Positions 40,995-49,294 of a DNA stretch of 64,000 bases are shown here, one piece after another. The position numbers were made by a program, and so were the translations under genes. The notes beneath the pieces were generated by a model that saw nothing but the letters and a program-made list of their open reading frames with translations, ran no database searches and had not been told where the DNA came from. The stretch covers positions 35,697 to 99,696 of the forward strand of contig JADFAL010000001.1 of the NCBI GenBank assembly GCA_015665275.1, in the 5' to 3' direction. Within the stretch, counting starts at the first letter, position 1, and each line of letters starts with the position of its first letter. This DNA comes from Flavobacteriales bacterium. GTDB taxonomy: Bacteria; Bacteroidota; Bacteroidia; Flavobacteriales_D; Crocinitomicaceae.

Positions 40995-41653
40995 TTGATC
41001 GATCTCATTTTGACGCTATTATTTTTGACATGGACGGAGTCTTGATAGACTCTGAACCCCTGTGGAAAATAGCCATGGAAGAAGCATTTCTGTCCGTGGG
41101 ATGTAACATTACCCGAAAAGATTTTCAAAAAACCGTAGGCTTACGTATTGATGAAGTGGTGCGCTTTTGGTACCAAGAACGTGGCTGGGAAGGACTTTCG
41201 TGTGAGCAATTAGAGGCGCTTATCATGGAAAAGATGGTTGCCTTGATTCAAGCCAATGGAGAACCGCTTCCAGGAGTGTTGGAAACCATCGATTACCTCC
41301 GAACTAATGGCTATAAAATTGGATTGGGAACTTCTTCGTATCGTGTTTTGATCGATACGGTTTTGGAAACTCTGCAGCTAACGACCTCTTTCGATTTTAC
41401 ACATTCCGCGGAGGACGAAGTTCATGGAAAGCCGCATCCAGCTGTTTATTTAACGGTAGCTGCCCGCTTAATGGTGGCCCCTCAACGATGTCTGGTTATT
41501 GAAGATTCATTCAATGGAGTGGTGGCCGGTTTGGCTGCACAGATGAAGGTGGTTTGTATTCCTGAGAAAACGCACCATCCGGACGAGCGCTTAGGGTTTG
41601 CCACGCAGAATTATACAGATATGATTGAATTTCTTAAAGACTTTGCTTCATGA
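40991..41653 (+). CDS. hxpB: HAD-superfamily phosphatase, HxpB (hexitol phosphatase)-like
   Basis: 220 residues starting at a GTG that overlaps the previous stop. HAD motif I is FDMDGVLIDSEPLW (nucleophile and acid/base Asp). Motif II is the GTSS threonine/serine. Motif III Lys lies in GKPHPAVYL, and motif IV is CLVIEDSFNGVVAG. The cap with KTVGLRIDEVVRFWYQERGW matches the YniC/HxpB sugar-phosphatase group (2-deoxyglucose-6-phosphate, mannitol-1-phosphate and others). It overlaps the bestrophin gene by four bases (ATGA). Confidence 0.8.
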   Translation: MIDRSHFDAIIFDMDGVLIDSEPLWKIAMEEAFLSVGCNITRKDFQKTVGLRIDEVVRFWYQERGWEGLSCEQLEALIMEKMVALIQANGEPLPGVLETIDYLRTNGYKIGLGTSSYRVLIDTVLETLQLTTSFDFTHSAEDEVHGKPHPAVYLTVAARLMVAPQRCLVIEDSFNGVVAGLAAQMKVVCIPEKTHHPDERLGFATQNYTDMIEFLKDFAS

Positions 41654-42519
41654 TAAAATACAATCCTAAAAATTGGTTTTCTTTAATATTTGCATTTGGG
41701 AAAGGGGACACGCTGCGAATTCTTTGGAAAGAGATTTTGTACATCGGAGCATTTGCTGCATTGCTCTCTTACGTGATCATAGAACATGTTCACAATCTCA
41801 AATATTTTCAGTCATTATTAGCGGTGTATTCACTCATCGGTTTTGTGATTTCATTACTTCTGGTTTTCCGCACTAATACTGCTTATGATCGCTGGTGGGA
41901 AGGGAGAAAGAAGTGGGGGGCATTGGTGAATGATACGCGCAACCTTGCAATTAAGATCGGCACTATGGTAAAAGACCCGGCGGCTCATGAATACTTTTCC
42001 AGAGCAATTCCCAATTTTGTATTTGCTACAAAAGAGCATTTGCGTAAAGGAGTTCATTTTGAAGAGTTGGAGGGTTCAGAGGAGGAAATCAACCAGCTAA
42101 AATCGAAAGAACACGTCCCGAATGCCATCAGTCAAAATATGTATGTACGACTGCATGAATTGAAAACGAAGGGAGAGATTACGCAGGAGGAATTTATCAC
42201 GATCGATCATAACATCAACGCGTTATTGGACAGTTTGGGTGCCTGCGAACGGATTAAAAATACACCGATTCCTTATTCTTACAGCCTATTTATCAAGAAG
42301 TTCATCTTCGTATTTGTAGCGACAATACCACTGGGGTTTATTCCCCTTTTCGGATACGGAACAGTTCTAATCGCCATGTTCTTGTTCTACGTTTTGGTGT
42401 CCATGGAAATTTTGGCGGAAGAAATTGAAGATCCTTTCGGTAATGACGGGTCGGATTTACCAACGGATGAACTTTGTACGAAAATTCGAGCGAATGTAAA
42501 GGAGATATTCGAGCACTGA
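41650..42519 (+). CDS. Bestrophin-family ion channel
   Basis: 289 residues. A bacterial bestrophin (UPF0187) shown by SLLLVFRTNTAYDRWWEGRKKWGALVNDTRNL, four main helices (FAALLSYVIIEHV, LIGFVISLLLVF, FIFVFVATIPLGFIPLFGYG, LIAMFLFYVLVSMEILAEE) and the conserved EDPFG..DLPTDELC tail. Homologues form pentameric cation- or anion-selective channels. It overlaps the phosphatase gene by four bases, closing the unit from 40146. Ion selectivity cannot be inferred. Confidence 0.9.
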   Translation: MIKYNPKNWFSLIFAFGKGDTLRILWKEILYIGAFAALLSYVIIEHVHNLKYFQSLLAVYSLIGFVISLLLVFRTNTAYDRWWEGRKKWGALVNDTRNLAIKIGTMVKDPAAHEYFSRAIPNFVFATKEHLRKGVHFEELEGSEEEINQLKSKEHVPNAISQNMYVRLHELKTKGEITQEEFITIDHNINALLDSLGACERIKNTPIPYSYSLFIKKFIFVFVATIPLGFIPLFGYGTVLIAMFLFYVLVSMEILAEEIEDPFGNDGSDLPTDELCTKIRANVKEIFEH

Positions 42520-42659
42520 AAATGTTAAAATAGTACGGGAAGAAAAACACAGGAAGCAGATAATGAATATGTTATCCGGATCCGCTTATGGTATATCGGA
42601 ATATTCCGATTTAGATATAAAGCAAAATTTAGTAATTGTCAGCGGAGATTATTATTTTA

Positions 42660-42717
42660 TGTAGCAACCACTTCGACAAATTCCAAACAGCCGCGCTACC
42701 AACAGCAACTGGCTACA
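42660..42717. other. Hairpin-like structure at the end of the membrane-protein gene
   Basis: The outer stem TGTAGC/GCTACA (42660-42665 with 42712-42717) encloses about 46 bases that include GGTAGCGCGG on the minus strand. It overlaps the stop of 42713-44545. It lacks a T-run, so it is a weak terminator candidate at best. I considered a tRNA remnant and could not support it. Confidence 0.3.
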
Positions 42718-44545
42718 TGTCTTTACGGATCATTTTCACGGTTTGAAAGCGACATTCTACTTCCAGATTGTCCAAAGCGAAAGGTTTTTTGTTTTGATTC
42801 CAAACATAGAAAAGCAGGTTCGTATACTTCGCATCAGTAGGAATGGGTGTTAACATGTGCACCTTCTGCCATTCACCTTTAACTTCTTTAACTTCTGCAG
42901 AGATAGCATTGAATGGATAGGCCTGCGTGGTTGCATCGGCTACAATTCGATATTGATCGTCTCCTTTAATCCAGGCGCTGATGTACAAGTGAGTTGTGCC
43001 CGGAGCTACCTCAAACGGAATTTGTGCGGCGAACTCATTGTTTACCGGAACAAACAGTCCGTAATCGGATTGAAAGGCATGTCGTTTGGAGCGCTCTCCT
43101 TTGAAATCCTCGGGGCCACCTATTTCTGAATCAAAACTGAAAAACTGTTTGGACAGAGTGTAGTAAATTGGAACGATAACCGAATCCAGGTCTTTTTTTG
43201 CCGCGGGATTGTAAGGGGTCTCGAGCAAATAATCTTGCGTTTGCGTTCGCTCCGATTTACCGAATACATGCCAGTAATGTGCTTCTGTTTCAGAGTCCCA
43301 ATGGAGAATTCCGAGGTTGAATTGTTCGGACTGGAAAACGTTCAGAACGATTGCGGCAATGATGGCTAAGTTCATACCTTTCCATGCCAACCGATACTTT
43401 TCGTAAAGGAAACTAACAAGCGCTGCAAAGGAAAATGCCAGAAGTGGGTACATGTTTATATACGCTCGATTTCCGAAACCAACGAACCACCAACACCACC
43501 AAGAAGCGAGCACATAATAATATACCGGCAACCCAATCACCGAGATTGTAAAAAGCTTTGGAGCTCGTTTGCGAAGGAAGAAGAGTCCTACCACTGCAAA
43601 AATCATCATCGGCGAATATAAGAGCCATCCGTTTCGATAACTGAATAGCGCGTCTATGAGGTGTGGTGCTGTAAAAAAGAAGGTTTCATCGTCGTACGTA
43701 TATTGCCAAGGCTTATCGAAGATGTAGAGGTAGTAGAGAATTTGTGGCGCCATCATTAAGACAATTAAAAACCCTCCGGCCAGTACCTTCCACTTATGTT
43801 TCCAGAAAAGTATAAATCGATCTTTTAAGTCTTTGATGGACAATACACCATAAAGGACGATGAACAACAAGAACCAAATATCGATGTGCCGAATTGCAAC
43901 CATCAACCCTCCTGTAATTCCCAGTAAGAAGACGTATTTCCATTTTTGGGTATCAATCCATCGGACGCACCCATACATAAAAGCACTGAACAAAAAGAAG
44001 GTATGTGAATGCGTAAACGTGCTATCAAATGCGGCGTAATAGAATAGGTTGGTTCCCAGATAAACGGCTAAAATCGTTGTTGCGGCAGCGCGATCGTTAA
44101 AGTGCCTAAGCAAAAGCTTCGAGAAGAAGATCAAGCCGAGGAAGGTGTAGAACAAGGAACCAATAATGAGCCAGAATCGATAGGGTTCGCTGTAGCCGTT
44201 CGCTGGTGCATTCCAGAGGTCGGCAGTCATGTGTGCTACTCCGAAAAAGGGCGCGTATAGAACCGACATTCCTGCTGGAAACTTGATGTATTTGCGGCCT
44301 TGTTCATCTTTTCGAAACCAGATTTTCAAATCACCATCGAGGTAATACGGTTTCGGGTCTTTGATTTTTAGATCCTTGTTGATGAAAAGGGCGGGTAAAT
44401 AGCCGTAATAACCTTTGACGTCGCTACTAATAACTTTGTTCGGATTCTTCCAATGCTCTTTTTTGTTGACAGTAATGCAAAGAACGGCAAGGATCAGAAT
44501 GACTGACCATTTGGTAAGAGGATTGATTTGGAAGAAGGACCGCAT
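42713..44545 (-). CDS. Polytopic membrane protein, glycosyltransferase-C/PMT-like
   Basis: 610 residues. There are about ten hydrophobic helices in residues 1-420 (WSVILILAVLCITV, FWLIIGSLFYTFLGLIFF, YVFLLGITGGLMVAI, VYYYVLASWWCWWFVGFG). Loops have the early acidic SSDVKGYYGYLPALF motif common in GT-C/mannosyltransferase-like proteins that use lipid-linked sugars. The C-terminal 180 residues are soluble and beta-rich (FEVAPGTTHLYISAWIKGDDQY, FYVWNQNKKPFALDNLEV), like a carbohydrate-binding module. No DxD or DE catalytic pair was confirmed. The role is probably in surface glycosylation; uncertain. Confidence 0.6.
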   Translation of the reverse strand: MRSFFQINPLTKWSVILILAVLCITVNKKEHWKNPNKVISSDVKGYYGYLPALFINKDLKIKDPKPYYLDGDLKIWFRKDEQGRKYIKFPAGMSVLYAPFFGVAHMTADLWNAPANGYSEPYRFWLIIGSLFYTFLGLIFFSKLLLRHFNDRAAATTILAVYLGTNLFYYAAFDSTFTHSHTFFLFSAFMYGCVRWIDTQKWKYVFLLGITGGLMVAIRHIDIWFLLFIVLYGVLSIKDLKDRFILFWKHKWKVLAGGFLIVLMMAPQILYYLYIFDKPWQYTYDDETFFFTAPHLIDALFSYRNGWLLYSPMMIFAVVGLFFLRKRAPKLFTISVIGLPVYYYVLASWWCWWFVGFGNRAYINMYPLLAFSFAALVSFLYEKYRLAWKGMNLAIIAAIVLNVFQSEQFNLGILHWDSETEAHYWHVFGKSERTQTQDYLLETPYNPAAKKDLDSVIVPIYYTLSKQFFSFDSEIGGPEDFKGERSKRHAFQSDYGLFVPVNNEFAAQIPFEVAPGTTHLYISAWIKGDDQYRIVADATTQAYPFNAISAEVKEVKGEWQKVHMLTPIPTDAKYTNLLFYVWNQNKKPFALDNLEVECRFQTVKMIRKDM

Positions 44546-44634
44546 GCGCGGCTAATTTACGGAAAAGTTGGGGAGGCGGAACGACTAAAGAAAATACTAA
44601 AAACCGGAGAAAATTACTAGGAATAACTTCGTTG

Positions 44635-44658
44635 CTATATAACTAATTGGTTATATAG
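44635..44658. repeat. Perfect AT-rich palindrome
   Basis: CTATATAAC and GTTATATAG are perfect 9-bp inverted arms around TAATTG. It lies between the membrane-protein gene and the terminator of the small ORF 44738-44836. It could be an operator or the site of a DNA-binding protein; no gene is assigned. Confidence 0.45.
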
Positions 44659-44669
44659 TTATATGGTCA

Positions 44670-44698
44670 ACAAAAAAGGGAACCCCGAAAGGCTCCCT
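44670..44698 (-). terminator. Rho-independent terminator of the small ORF
   Basis: On the minus strand GGGAGCC/GGTTCCC (44697-44691 with 44684-44678) forms a 7-bp stem whose one non-Watson-Crick pair is a G-U only on that strand. It is followed by TTTTTTG. This orients the terminator to the minus-strand unit carrying 44738-44836. Confidence 0.75.
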
Positions 44699-44737
44699 CG
44701 TAACTGCTATAAGTAAATGATGAAAGTATATCCTATT

Positions 44738-44836
44738 TTATTTTAAAGACAATGTCTTAAGGTATGCGATGTATGTCTCTAAAGATCCAGACAACATCAA
44801 ATCTACCGCTGCTTGTTTGTTCATTTCTTTTTTCAT
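44738..44836 (-). CDS. Putative 32-residue protein
   Basis: A short ORF from ATG 44836 to TAA 44738, beginning MKKEMNKQAAVDLMLSGSL and ending YLKTLSLK. It reads as a soluble amphipathic helix with a polar start. Support comes from context: it fills a space between genes and ends 40 bases before a strand-specific terminator. No homologous family is known to me, and no strong ribosome site is present, which is normal for the phylum. It could also be part of a small RNA. Confidence 0.45.
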   Translation of the reverse strand: MKKEMNKQAAVDLMLSGSLETYIAYLKTLSLK

Positions 44837-44940
44837 GGCTCTGAGTTTTAAAGTTGTTCGGTAAGAGAATTACAAACCGCGTGCCAAAAAAGTAAAGACC
44901 AGAAAATCAACACATTAAAAAGGAGGTGACAGCAATGGTG

Positions 44941-45351
44941 TTATTCATTCACGTATCGATCGAATGCTTTTTCCATTTTTTCAAGCGTTCCATAGCTCAA
45001 TAAGAAATAGGCCATATCATCGTGCTCAATACGCGCTACGTTTCTACTAAGGACATTTCTATTAACGATGTATAATTTGGTAGCAATGGTCGTATTTTGA
45101 TCCAATACCTTGAAACAATCCCCGAAAAACTTTCGCACTTCACCTTCCGTTTCAAATCGGATGTAGTGAACTTCTGTCAATCGTTTTAAATCACGAAACT
45201 CGATGGAATAATCATCGCCCACCTGAATTAAGCGGTTTGTGTTGTTAATGACGTAGATATCCGAAGTGTCTTCTTATACTACAGTGCTATCGGATTAACC
45301 AAAAGAGATGGTAGTCAGTGCAAGAGAGAAGAAGAGAACAAGCGATTTCAT
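44941..45351 (-). pseudogene. Secreted small protein gene with two in-frame TAA stops
   Basis: From the ATG at 45351 the minus strand encodes a clean signal peptide (MKSLVLFFSLALTTISFG), then TAA at 45295-45297, six codons (SDSTVV), and a second TAA at 45274-45276. The same frame then reads on EDTSDIYVINNTNRLIQVGD and on to FDRYVNE at 44941. Both stops fit CAA (Gln) to TAA changes. The first falls exactly where Flavobacteriales proteins have Gln after signal cleavage. The product would be about 137 residues with no family known to me. Only a GTG at 45222 could now start the remainder, and it would lack the signal peptide. Confidence 0.75.
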
Positions 45352-45411
45352 ATTAAATTCATTTTCCTGCCGAATGTACAAATTTTGTGCCGTCGCTATT
45401 CGGAAAGTATG

Positions 45412-45462
45412 GACATAAAAAAAGGCCAGGTCATCGAGTGGAGTCGAGATGCTGGCCTTTCT
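45412..45462 (-). terminator. Rho-independent terminator of the trypsin-like protease gene
   Basis: A perfect 9-bp stem AAAGGCCAG/CTGGCCTTT (45421-45429 with 45452-45460) encloses an inner dyad of CATC/GATG. On the minus strand it is followed by TTTTATG. It lies 17 bases after the stop at 45479. Confidence 0.8.
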
Positions 45463-45478
45463 ATTAAGGTGATTTAAT

Positions 45479-47836
45479 TTAATGTCTAATTACAACCTTC
45501 TTGCTTACAGAAATTGCATTTCCATTCAAGTTCAACAAATAAGAACCATCGGCAAGGTTGTCACTATGTACAGTGTGCATTCCGCCGTTAAGATTCGATT
45601 TGTATACTACGCGACCAGCAAGATCTGTCAATGTTACTTCGTAGTTTGCATTGGAAGTATTATCCAATGAAATCGTGAACGTTCCATTGTTTGGATTTGG
45701 ATAAACCGCAAGATTTAAAAGATTGATTTCATCAATACTTGCATCATCAATCACACAGAAGTTTACCGTTTCAGAATTTCCGAAATCTACGTTTTGCATG
45801 GATGCCAGAACCGTTCCAGAACCATTCGTGATATCGTAGGTTCCATCTACGCTGCAGCCAAATGCACTTGACCCTTCTAATCCATCTCCCCAATCATCGA
45901 AGATGGTGAAATCATAACAATCGGCCGCCAAACACAATTTTTCTACAATGGTAATTTCGTTTCCATAAGCACCGGGATCTCCTTGGTTCGCATTTTGTGC
46001 TCCCCCTGGAGGCACAGCAAGGTTTCCACCTTCAGCAACTAGGTTTGAACTTAAATCACGCAACTCCCAAGAGTTTTCGTAACCGTAACAATCGGTTGTG
46101 ATATTGATGTTCGTTAGAATTCCCGCTGGATCAATGGTGAAAGAAGAAGTTGCCGCATCGTTCGTCGGGTTCGAGTCAGTGGTTCCGTTTGGATTGGTGG
46201 TGAACGCATTGTAAACGTGCGCTCCAGCAGTTGAAGTCGTGGCCGGAAGATAAATATCCTCCGTTCCGTTTTGTGGAAGGTTACCAGTCCAGTTCAAAGT
46301 CTGTGTTCCTGCACCGTCAATGTTATAACTAATATCAACACTTGTCAAGTTGTTACTTCCCGCATTGCGCAATGTAATAACCGGACTAATTGATTCCCCA
46401 CAGATCAAACCGTTCGGTTCAATCACAGTTTGAATGCTCGCGTCATCTGCCGGAGTAGGACCGTTTGGATCCCATCCATCAAAAACTGTCGGTGCAGTAC
46501 CACAGCTATTTGGAGCCAAATGATCGTCTATTCCTAGCCCCCATGAAACGCCCAAGCGCCCATAGAAATCATAGCTTCCGTTATTTACTGTTCCAGAACA
46601 TGCTGCTCCACCACCGTACAATTGTCCAATAATTCTGTGGTTTTGGTCAAATAGAGGAGACCCTGAAGATCCAGGCTCTGTTACGCCTTCTTCCCATTCA
46701 TCAATCCACCAAACAGCGGCACCACCAGTGTTATCGTGATAGGGAGCATCTCCTTCACGACAAATTTTCATTACATCTCCACTTGGGTGATGAATTCCCA
46801 TTGCCGAAGAAATGTTCGCTGTGCTTTCAGTATCATCATGATTCCATCCTGCGTAATAAAGGCTCCATGTTTGAGCATCGTTCACCGTCATTCCTGTCAT
46901 TTCCAACAAGGCATGATCGGCTTGTCCACCACTTACTAATACTGTAGCTCCGTTAGCGGTTTCATCGTATGGAGGTCCAGGGTTCGTACTTCCTGAACTT
47001 GTTGCGCAAGATTCGGTTCCCGGAGGACTTTTCCAATTGAATCGGAATGCCCAGTTTCCAGTACTTCCTCCCAAACAGTGATTGGCTGTTAAAAACAAAG
47101 GGCGTCCATCTTCACAAGTATTGTTGATTAATGCACCCGTACAAATCCCGCCTCCACCAACTACAATCATAGCAACAGAGCGAATTTCATTTTCCCAACC
47201 CACTCCAAGTGGACATTCTACATCGATATTACAATCACCAGAGTCGTTTAATCCTTTCATTAATGCTTCCTGAACACGATCTAAACTACGATATCCGTGT
47301 ACCACAGTTTCTATTGTAAATCGCCCTTGTCCGCCTACTGCAGCCGGCTCGAAGTATTCAATAACAATATGATCACCATGCACCAATTCCGTTCCGAGTA
47401 ATCCGTCTTCACGATTGTTTCGTGCCGTGTAAGCTCCCACGCGATTGGTTTGGTCGATGTCGTACATGTAAAAATGCGCACCTTCTGGGAAGTATACATC
47501 TTCCAACAAAAGGTTGATGGTCATAGCGTCTTCCGATATAATTTCAGTTCGCCACAAACGATTTCCACCTGGCAAATCCATCCAGACGCCATCGTCAAAC
47601 TTGAGATCTGTTTGGTGTAAATATCCGAATCGCCATGGTGCATCCTTTGCTGCATCATTGATTACGTCTTCAGCCTGAATGGCTGCAAGGTCAAATTCCG
47701 GCATGGTATGAACGGGCGTTGCTTTTGATGGGGCAGCTTTGCCTTTCCATCCAACGGGTCCACCCATATCGGTGATTTGAGAAAAAGTTAGGGTCGCCAC
47801 CATAAGCATGGCGATGGAGAGTACCGATTTTTTCAT
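45479..47836 (-). CDS. Trypsin-like (lysyl-endopeptidase-type) S1 protease, T9SS substrate
   Basis: 785 residues. A signal peptide ends LTFSQ. A propeptide-like region (20-205) includes WRFGYLHQTDLKFDDGVWMDLPGG and HFYMYDID. The catalytic domain (about 210-450) has His253 in FLTANHC, Asp307 in QADHALLEM and Ser391 in TEPGSSGSPLF, the full triad. The GxSGSP form is that of Achromobacter/Lysobacter lysyl endopeptidase. CARDB-like and EGF-like insert regions follow. Residues about 715-785 form a T9SS type A sorting domain (VYPNPNNGTFTI to KVVIRH). It is secreted and probably digests proteins for nutrition. Confidence 0.9.
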   Translation of the reverse strand: MKKSVLSIAMLMVATLTFSQITDMGGPVGWKGKAAPSKATPVHTMPEFDLAAIQAEDVINDAAKDAPWRFGYLHQTDLKFDDGVWMDLPGGNRLWRTEIISEDAMTINLLLEDVYFPEGAHFYMYDIDQTNRVGAYTARNNREDGLLGTELVHGDHIVIEYFEPAAVGGQGRFTIETVVHGYRSLDRVQEALMKGLNDSGDCNIDVECPLGVGWENEIRSVAMIVVGGGGICTGALINNTCEDGRPLFLTANHCLGGSTGNWAFRFNWKSPPGTESCATSSGSTNPGPPYDETANGATVLVSGGQADHALLEMTGMTVNDAQTWSLYYAGWNHDDTESTANISSAMGIHHPSGDVMKICREGDAPYHDNTGGAAVWWIDEWEEGVTEPGSSGSPLFDQNHRIIGQLYGGGAACSGTVNNGSYDFYGRLGVSWGLGIDDHLAPNSCGTAPTVFDGWDPNGPTPADDASIQTVIEPNGLICGESISPVITLRNAGSNNLTSVDISYNIDGAGTQTLNWTGNLPQNGTEDIYLPATTSTAGAHVYNAFTTNPNGTTDSNPTNDAATSSFTIDPAGILTNINITTDCYGYENSWELRDLSSNLVAEGGNLAVPPGGAQNANQGDPGAYGNEITIVEKLCLAADCYDFTIFDDWGDGLEGSSAFGCSVDGTYDITNGSGTVLASMQNVDFGNSETVNFCVIDDASIDEINLLNLAVYPNPNNGTFTISLDNTSNANYEVTLTDLAGRVVYKSNLNGGMHTVHSDNLADGSYLLNLNGNAISVSKKVVIRH

Positions 47837-47941
47837 GAGGTTCTAGTCTTCGCTTCCTAAAATACGAAAAGAAGCTATTTCCGTTAGTAATTTAACGGTG
47901 AAATCGTCGGTACCGTTGGAATCTCAGATGAAATTATCTCC

Positions 47942-48604
47942 TTACTTCACAATATCCTGAATTTTAGACTGTGCATTCACGTTCATGCCATTTGCTATGA
48001 GGTACGACAATATCGTGCTCAAATAACCATTCCCTGCCCGCGCACCAGTCGCATAAATTTTCACGAATTGGTCCAATTGGCCTGTAAAAACAAATTCATA
48101 CCCTGGAAGATTCGCCGGTAATCCATACTGAGGGTTTCGAGCTATTTCTGGACTGTAATACGGTTTGATAATTTTTTTCTTGCCCATTGGGTATGCCGTA
48201 TTCTTACCAGCACAAATTCTGTTGATATAATCGCGTTGGCGACGAATGCCATCTTCTAATGTTTTTACTGCAACATTCGCACCGGCATCTGTATTTCCAA
48301 TGTTTCCCGGGTTGTTCGTACGATACGATCGTGACCCTTTTTTAAAACCTTCGTGGAACGCCATAATCGTGCAAAGCAACTTCATTCCTTTCGATGATCC
48401 GGCAAGTGCTTTTTCCATCGCAGGAAGGTATTCATAGGTAATCTCAGAATTGAATTTAATCTTCTTTGTGGTATAGATTTTTGCATCGGGATACACGCTT
48501 CCTTGAATCGTTTTGTCCTTTCCCTTTGCCATTGCAGCATGGTTTACGGACTCTGTCGGAATTGTGTTTTGGCTTTCTTTGCCCAACGCCTTATTTCTTG
48601 CCAA
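47942..48604 (-). CDS. Lysozyme-like (NNPGN motif) protein, possible peptidoglycan hydrolase
   Basis: 220 residues, no signal peptide. The core is TIMAFHEGFKKGSRSYRTNNPGNIGNTDAGA, in which the catalytic-type Glu and RTNNPGNI motif match the lysozyme-like domain of phage structural protein P5 and related hydrolases. A helix-rich C-terminal part (DQFVKIYATGARAGNGYLSTIL) follows. The absence of a Sec signal points to an effector, tail-associated or holin-dependent hydrolase rather than housekeeping. The neighbouring gene 48765-49232 is unknown and may be functionally linked. The family call is moderate. Confidence 0.6.
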   Translation of the reverse strand: MARNKALGKESQNTIPTESVNHAAMAKGKDKTIQGSVYPDAKIYTTKKIKFNSEITYEYLPAMEKALAGSSKGMKLLCTIMAFHEGFKKGSRSYRTNNPGNIGNTDAGANVAVKTLEDGIRRQRDYINRICAGKNTAYPMGKKKIIKPYYSPEIARNPQYGLPANLPGYEFVFTGQLDQFVKIYATGARAGNGYLSTILSYLIANGMNVNAQSKIQDIVK

Positions 48605-48764
48605 TGCTAAATCGATCTGGAGATGGTTAAGGAAGTAGAACGGCTACAAACCCAGGACTCTGGCCCTCGAAGTGCAAGGGCTAGTTTAAAATAAAAAAGT
48701 GCAGTGGTCTAATGTCTAAGAGAGAGCTTGTGAACGATCTATTGTCTAATTGTCTATTATCTCT
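48605..48764. other. Intergenic stretch with short TGTCTA reiterations
   Basis: No gene is seen. It holds a small hairpin GCCCTCGAAGTGCAAGGGC and a run with repeated GTCTAA/GTCTATT units near 48708-48762. The same style of repeat (TGTCTATTGTCTAC) occurs at 17587-17600. It probably has no coding role. Confidence 0.4.
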
Positions 48765-49232
48765 TTACGCCTTCTTCTCTAACAAGAACTTCTTGAACTT
48801 CTTCCCGTCTACTTTGAAGGAATATTGATGCTTCTTGAACAATCCAGACTTACCAAAATCAAGCGTCATTTCATCGATGGGTTTTTTCAATTGCGTCAAA
48901 TTATCCTTATCGAGAAATATCTCAAATTCGGTAACCCCCTTCTGCAATTTGCTTGAGTAGTAGGACTCGATATCCTTTGTGTCTGACTTGATGGTGAAGC
49001 TACCATCCGGCCCATTAAAGGTTACCGTACAACCCTTTACCACCTTTACTTTCGGGCTCCCGAATAAGTGGATAGTAAGGAACTTGTAACCGTTGGAATC
49101 TGATCTTCCTCCATGTAGGGTTCCTACTTCTCCCTCCCCAAAAGAAGGAACGTTATACGCTTCGATCTGTGGCACACGAGATGCCTCCAAATCATTCTTG
49201 ATATCCTTTACGATATTAATGCCCAATAACAT
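48765..49232 (-). CDS. Protein of unknown function, 155 residues
   Basis: The N-terminus MLLGINIVKDIKNDLEASRVP is not a typical signal peptide. The middle is a mixed strand pattern (YKFLTIHLFGSPKVKVVKGCTVTFNGPDGSFTIKSDTKDIESYYS). The basic C-terminus (FKKHQYSFKVDGKKFKKFLLEKK) is probably helical. No motif or family is recognised. It lies on the minus strand upstream of the NNPGN lysozyme-like gene with 160 bases between them. A single beta-sandwich domain is my best structural guess. Confidence 0.6.
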   Translation of the reverse strand: MLLGINIVKDIKNDLEASRVPQIEAYNVPSFGEGEVGTLHGGRSDSNGYKFLTIHLFGSPKVKVVKGCTVTFNGPDGSFTIKSDTKDIESYYSSKLQKGVTEFEIFLDKDNLTQLKKPIDEMTLDFGKSGLFKKHQYSFKVDGKKFKKFLLEKKA

Positions 49233-49294
49233 GCGCGCAAGGTACAGCTTTCGTTATAAATAATCGATCCCTGAACATAGTTTCCTGAGGAAAT

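Noticed and set aside
42660..42720. tRNA-like segment GTTGGTAGCGCGG downstream of the bestrophin region
   Set aside because: A D-arm-like string is present, but there is no consistent acceptor stem, anticodon arm or T arm; it is only a hairpin.
44941..45351. General recoding of TAA as Gln
   Set aside because: Many complete genes in the window end in TAA (for example purQ, purD, lspA, the trypsin-like protease), so TAA is a normal stop. The two stops here are better explained by mutation or error.
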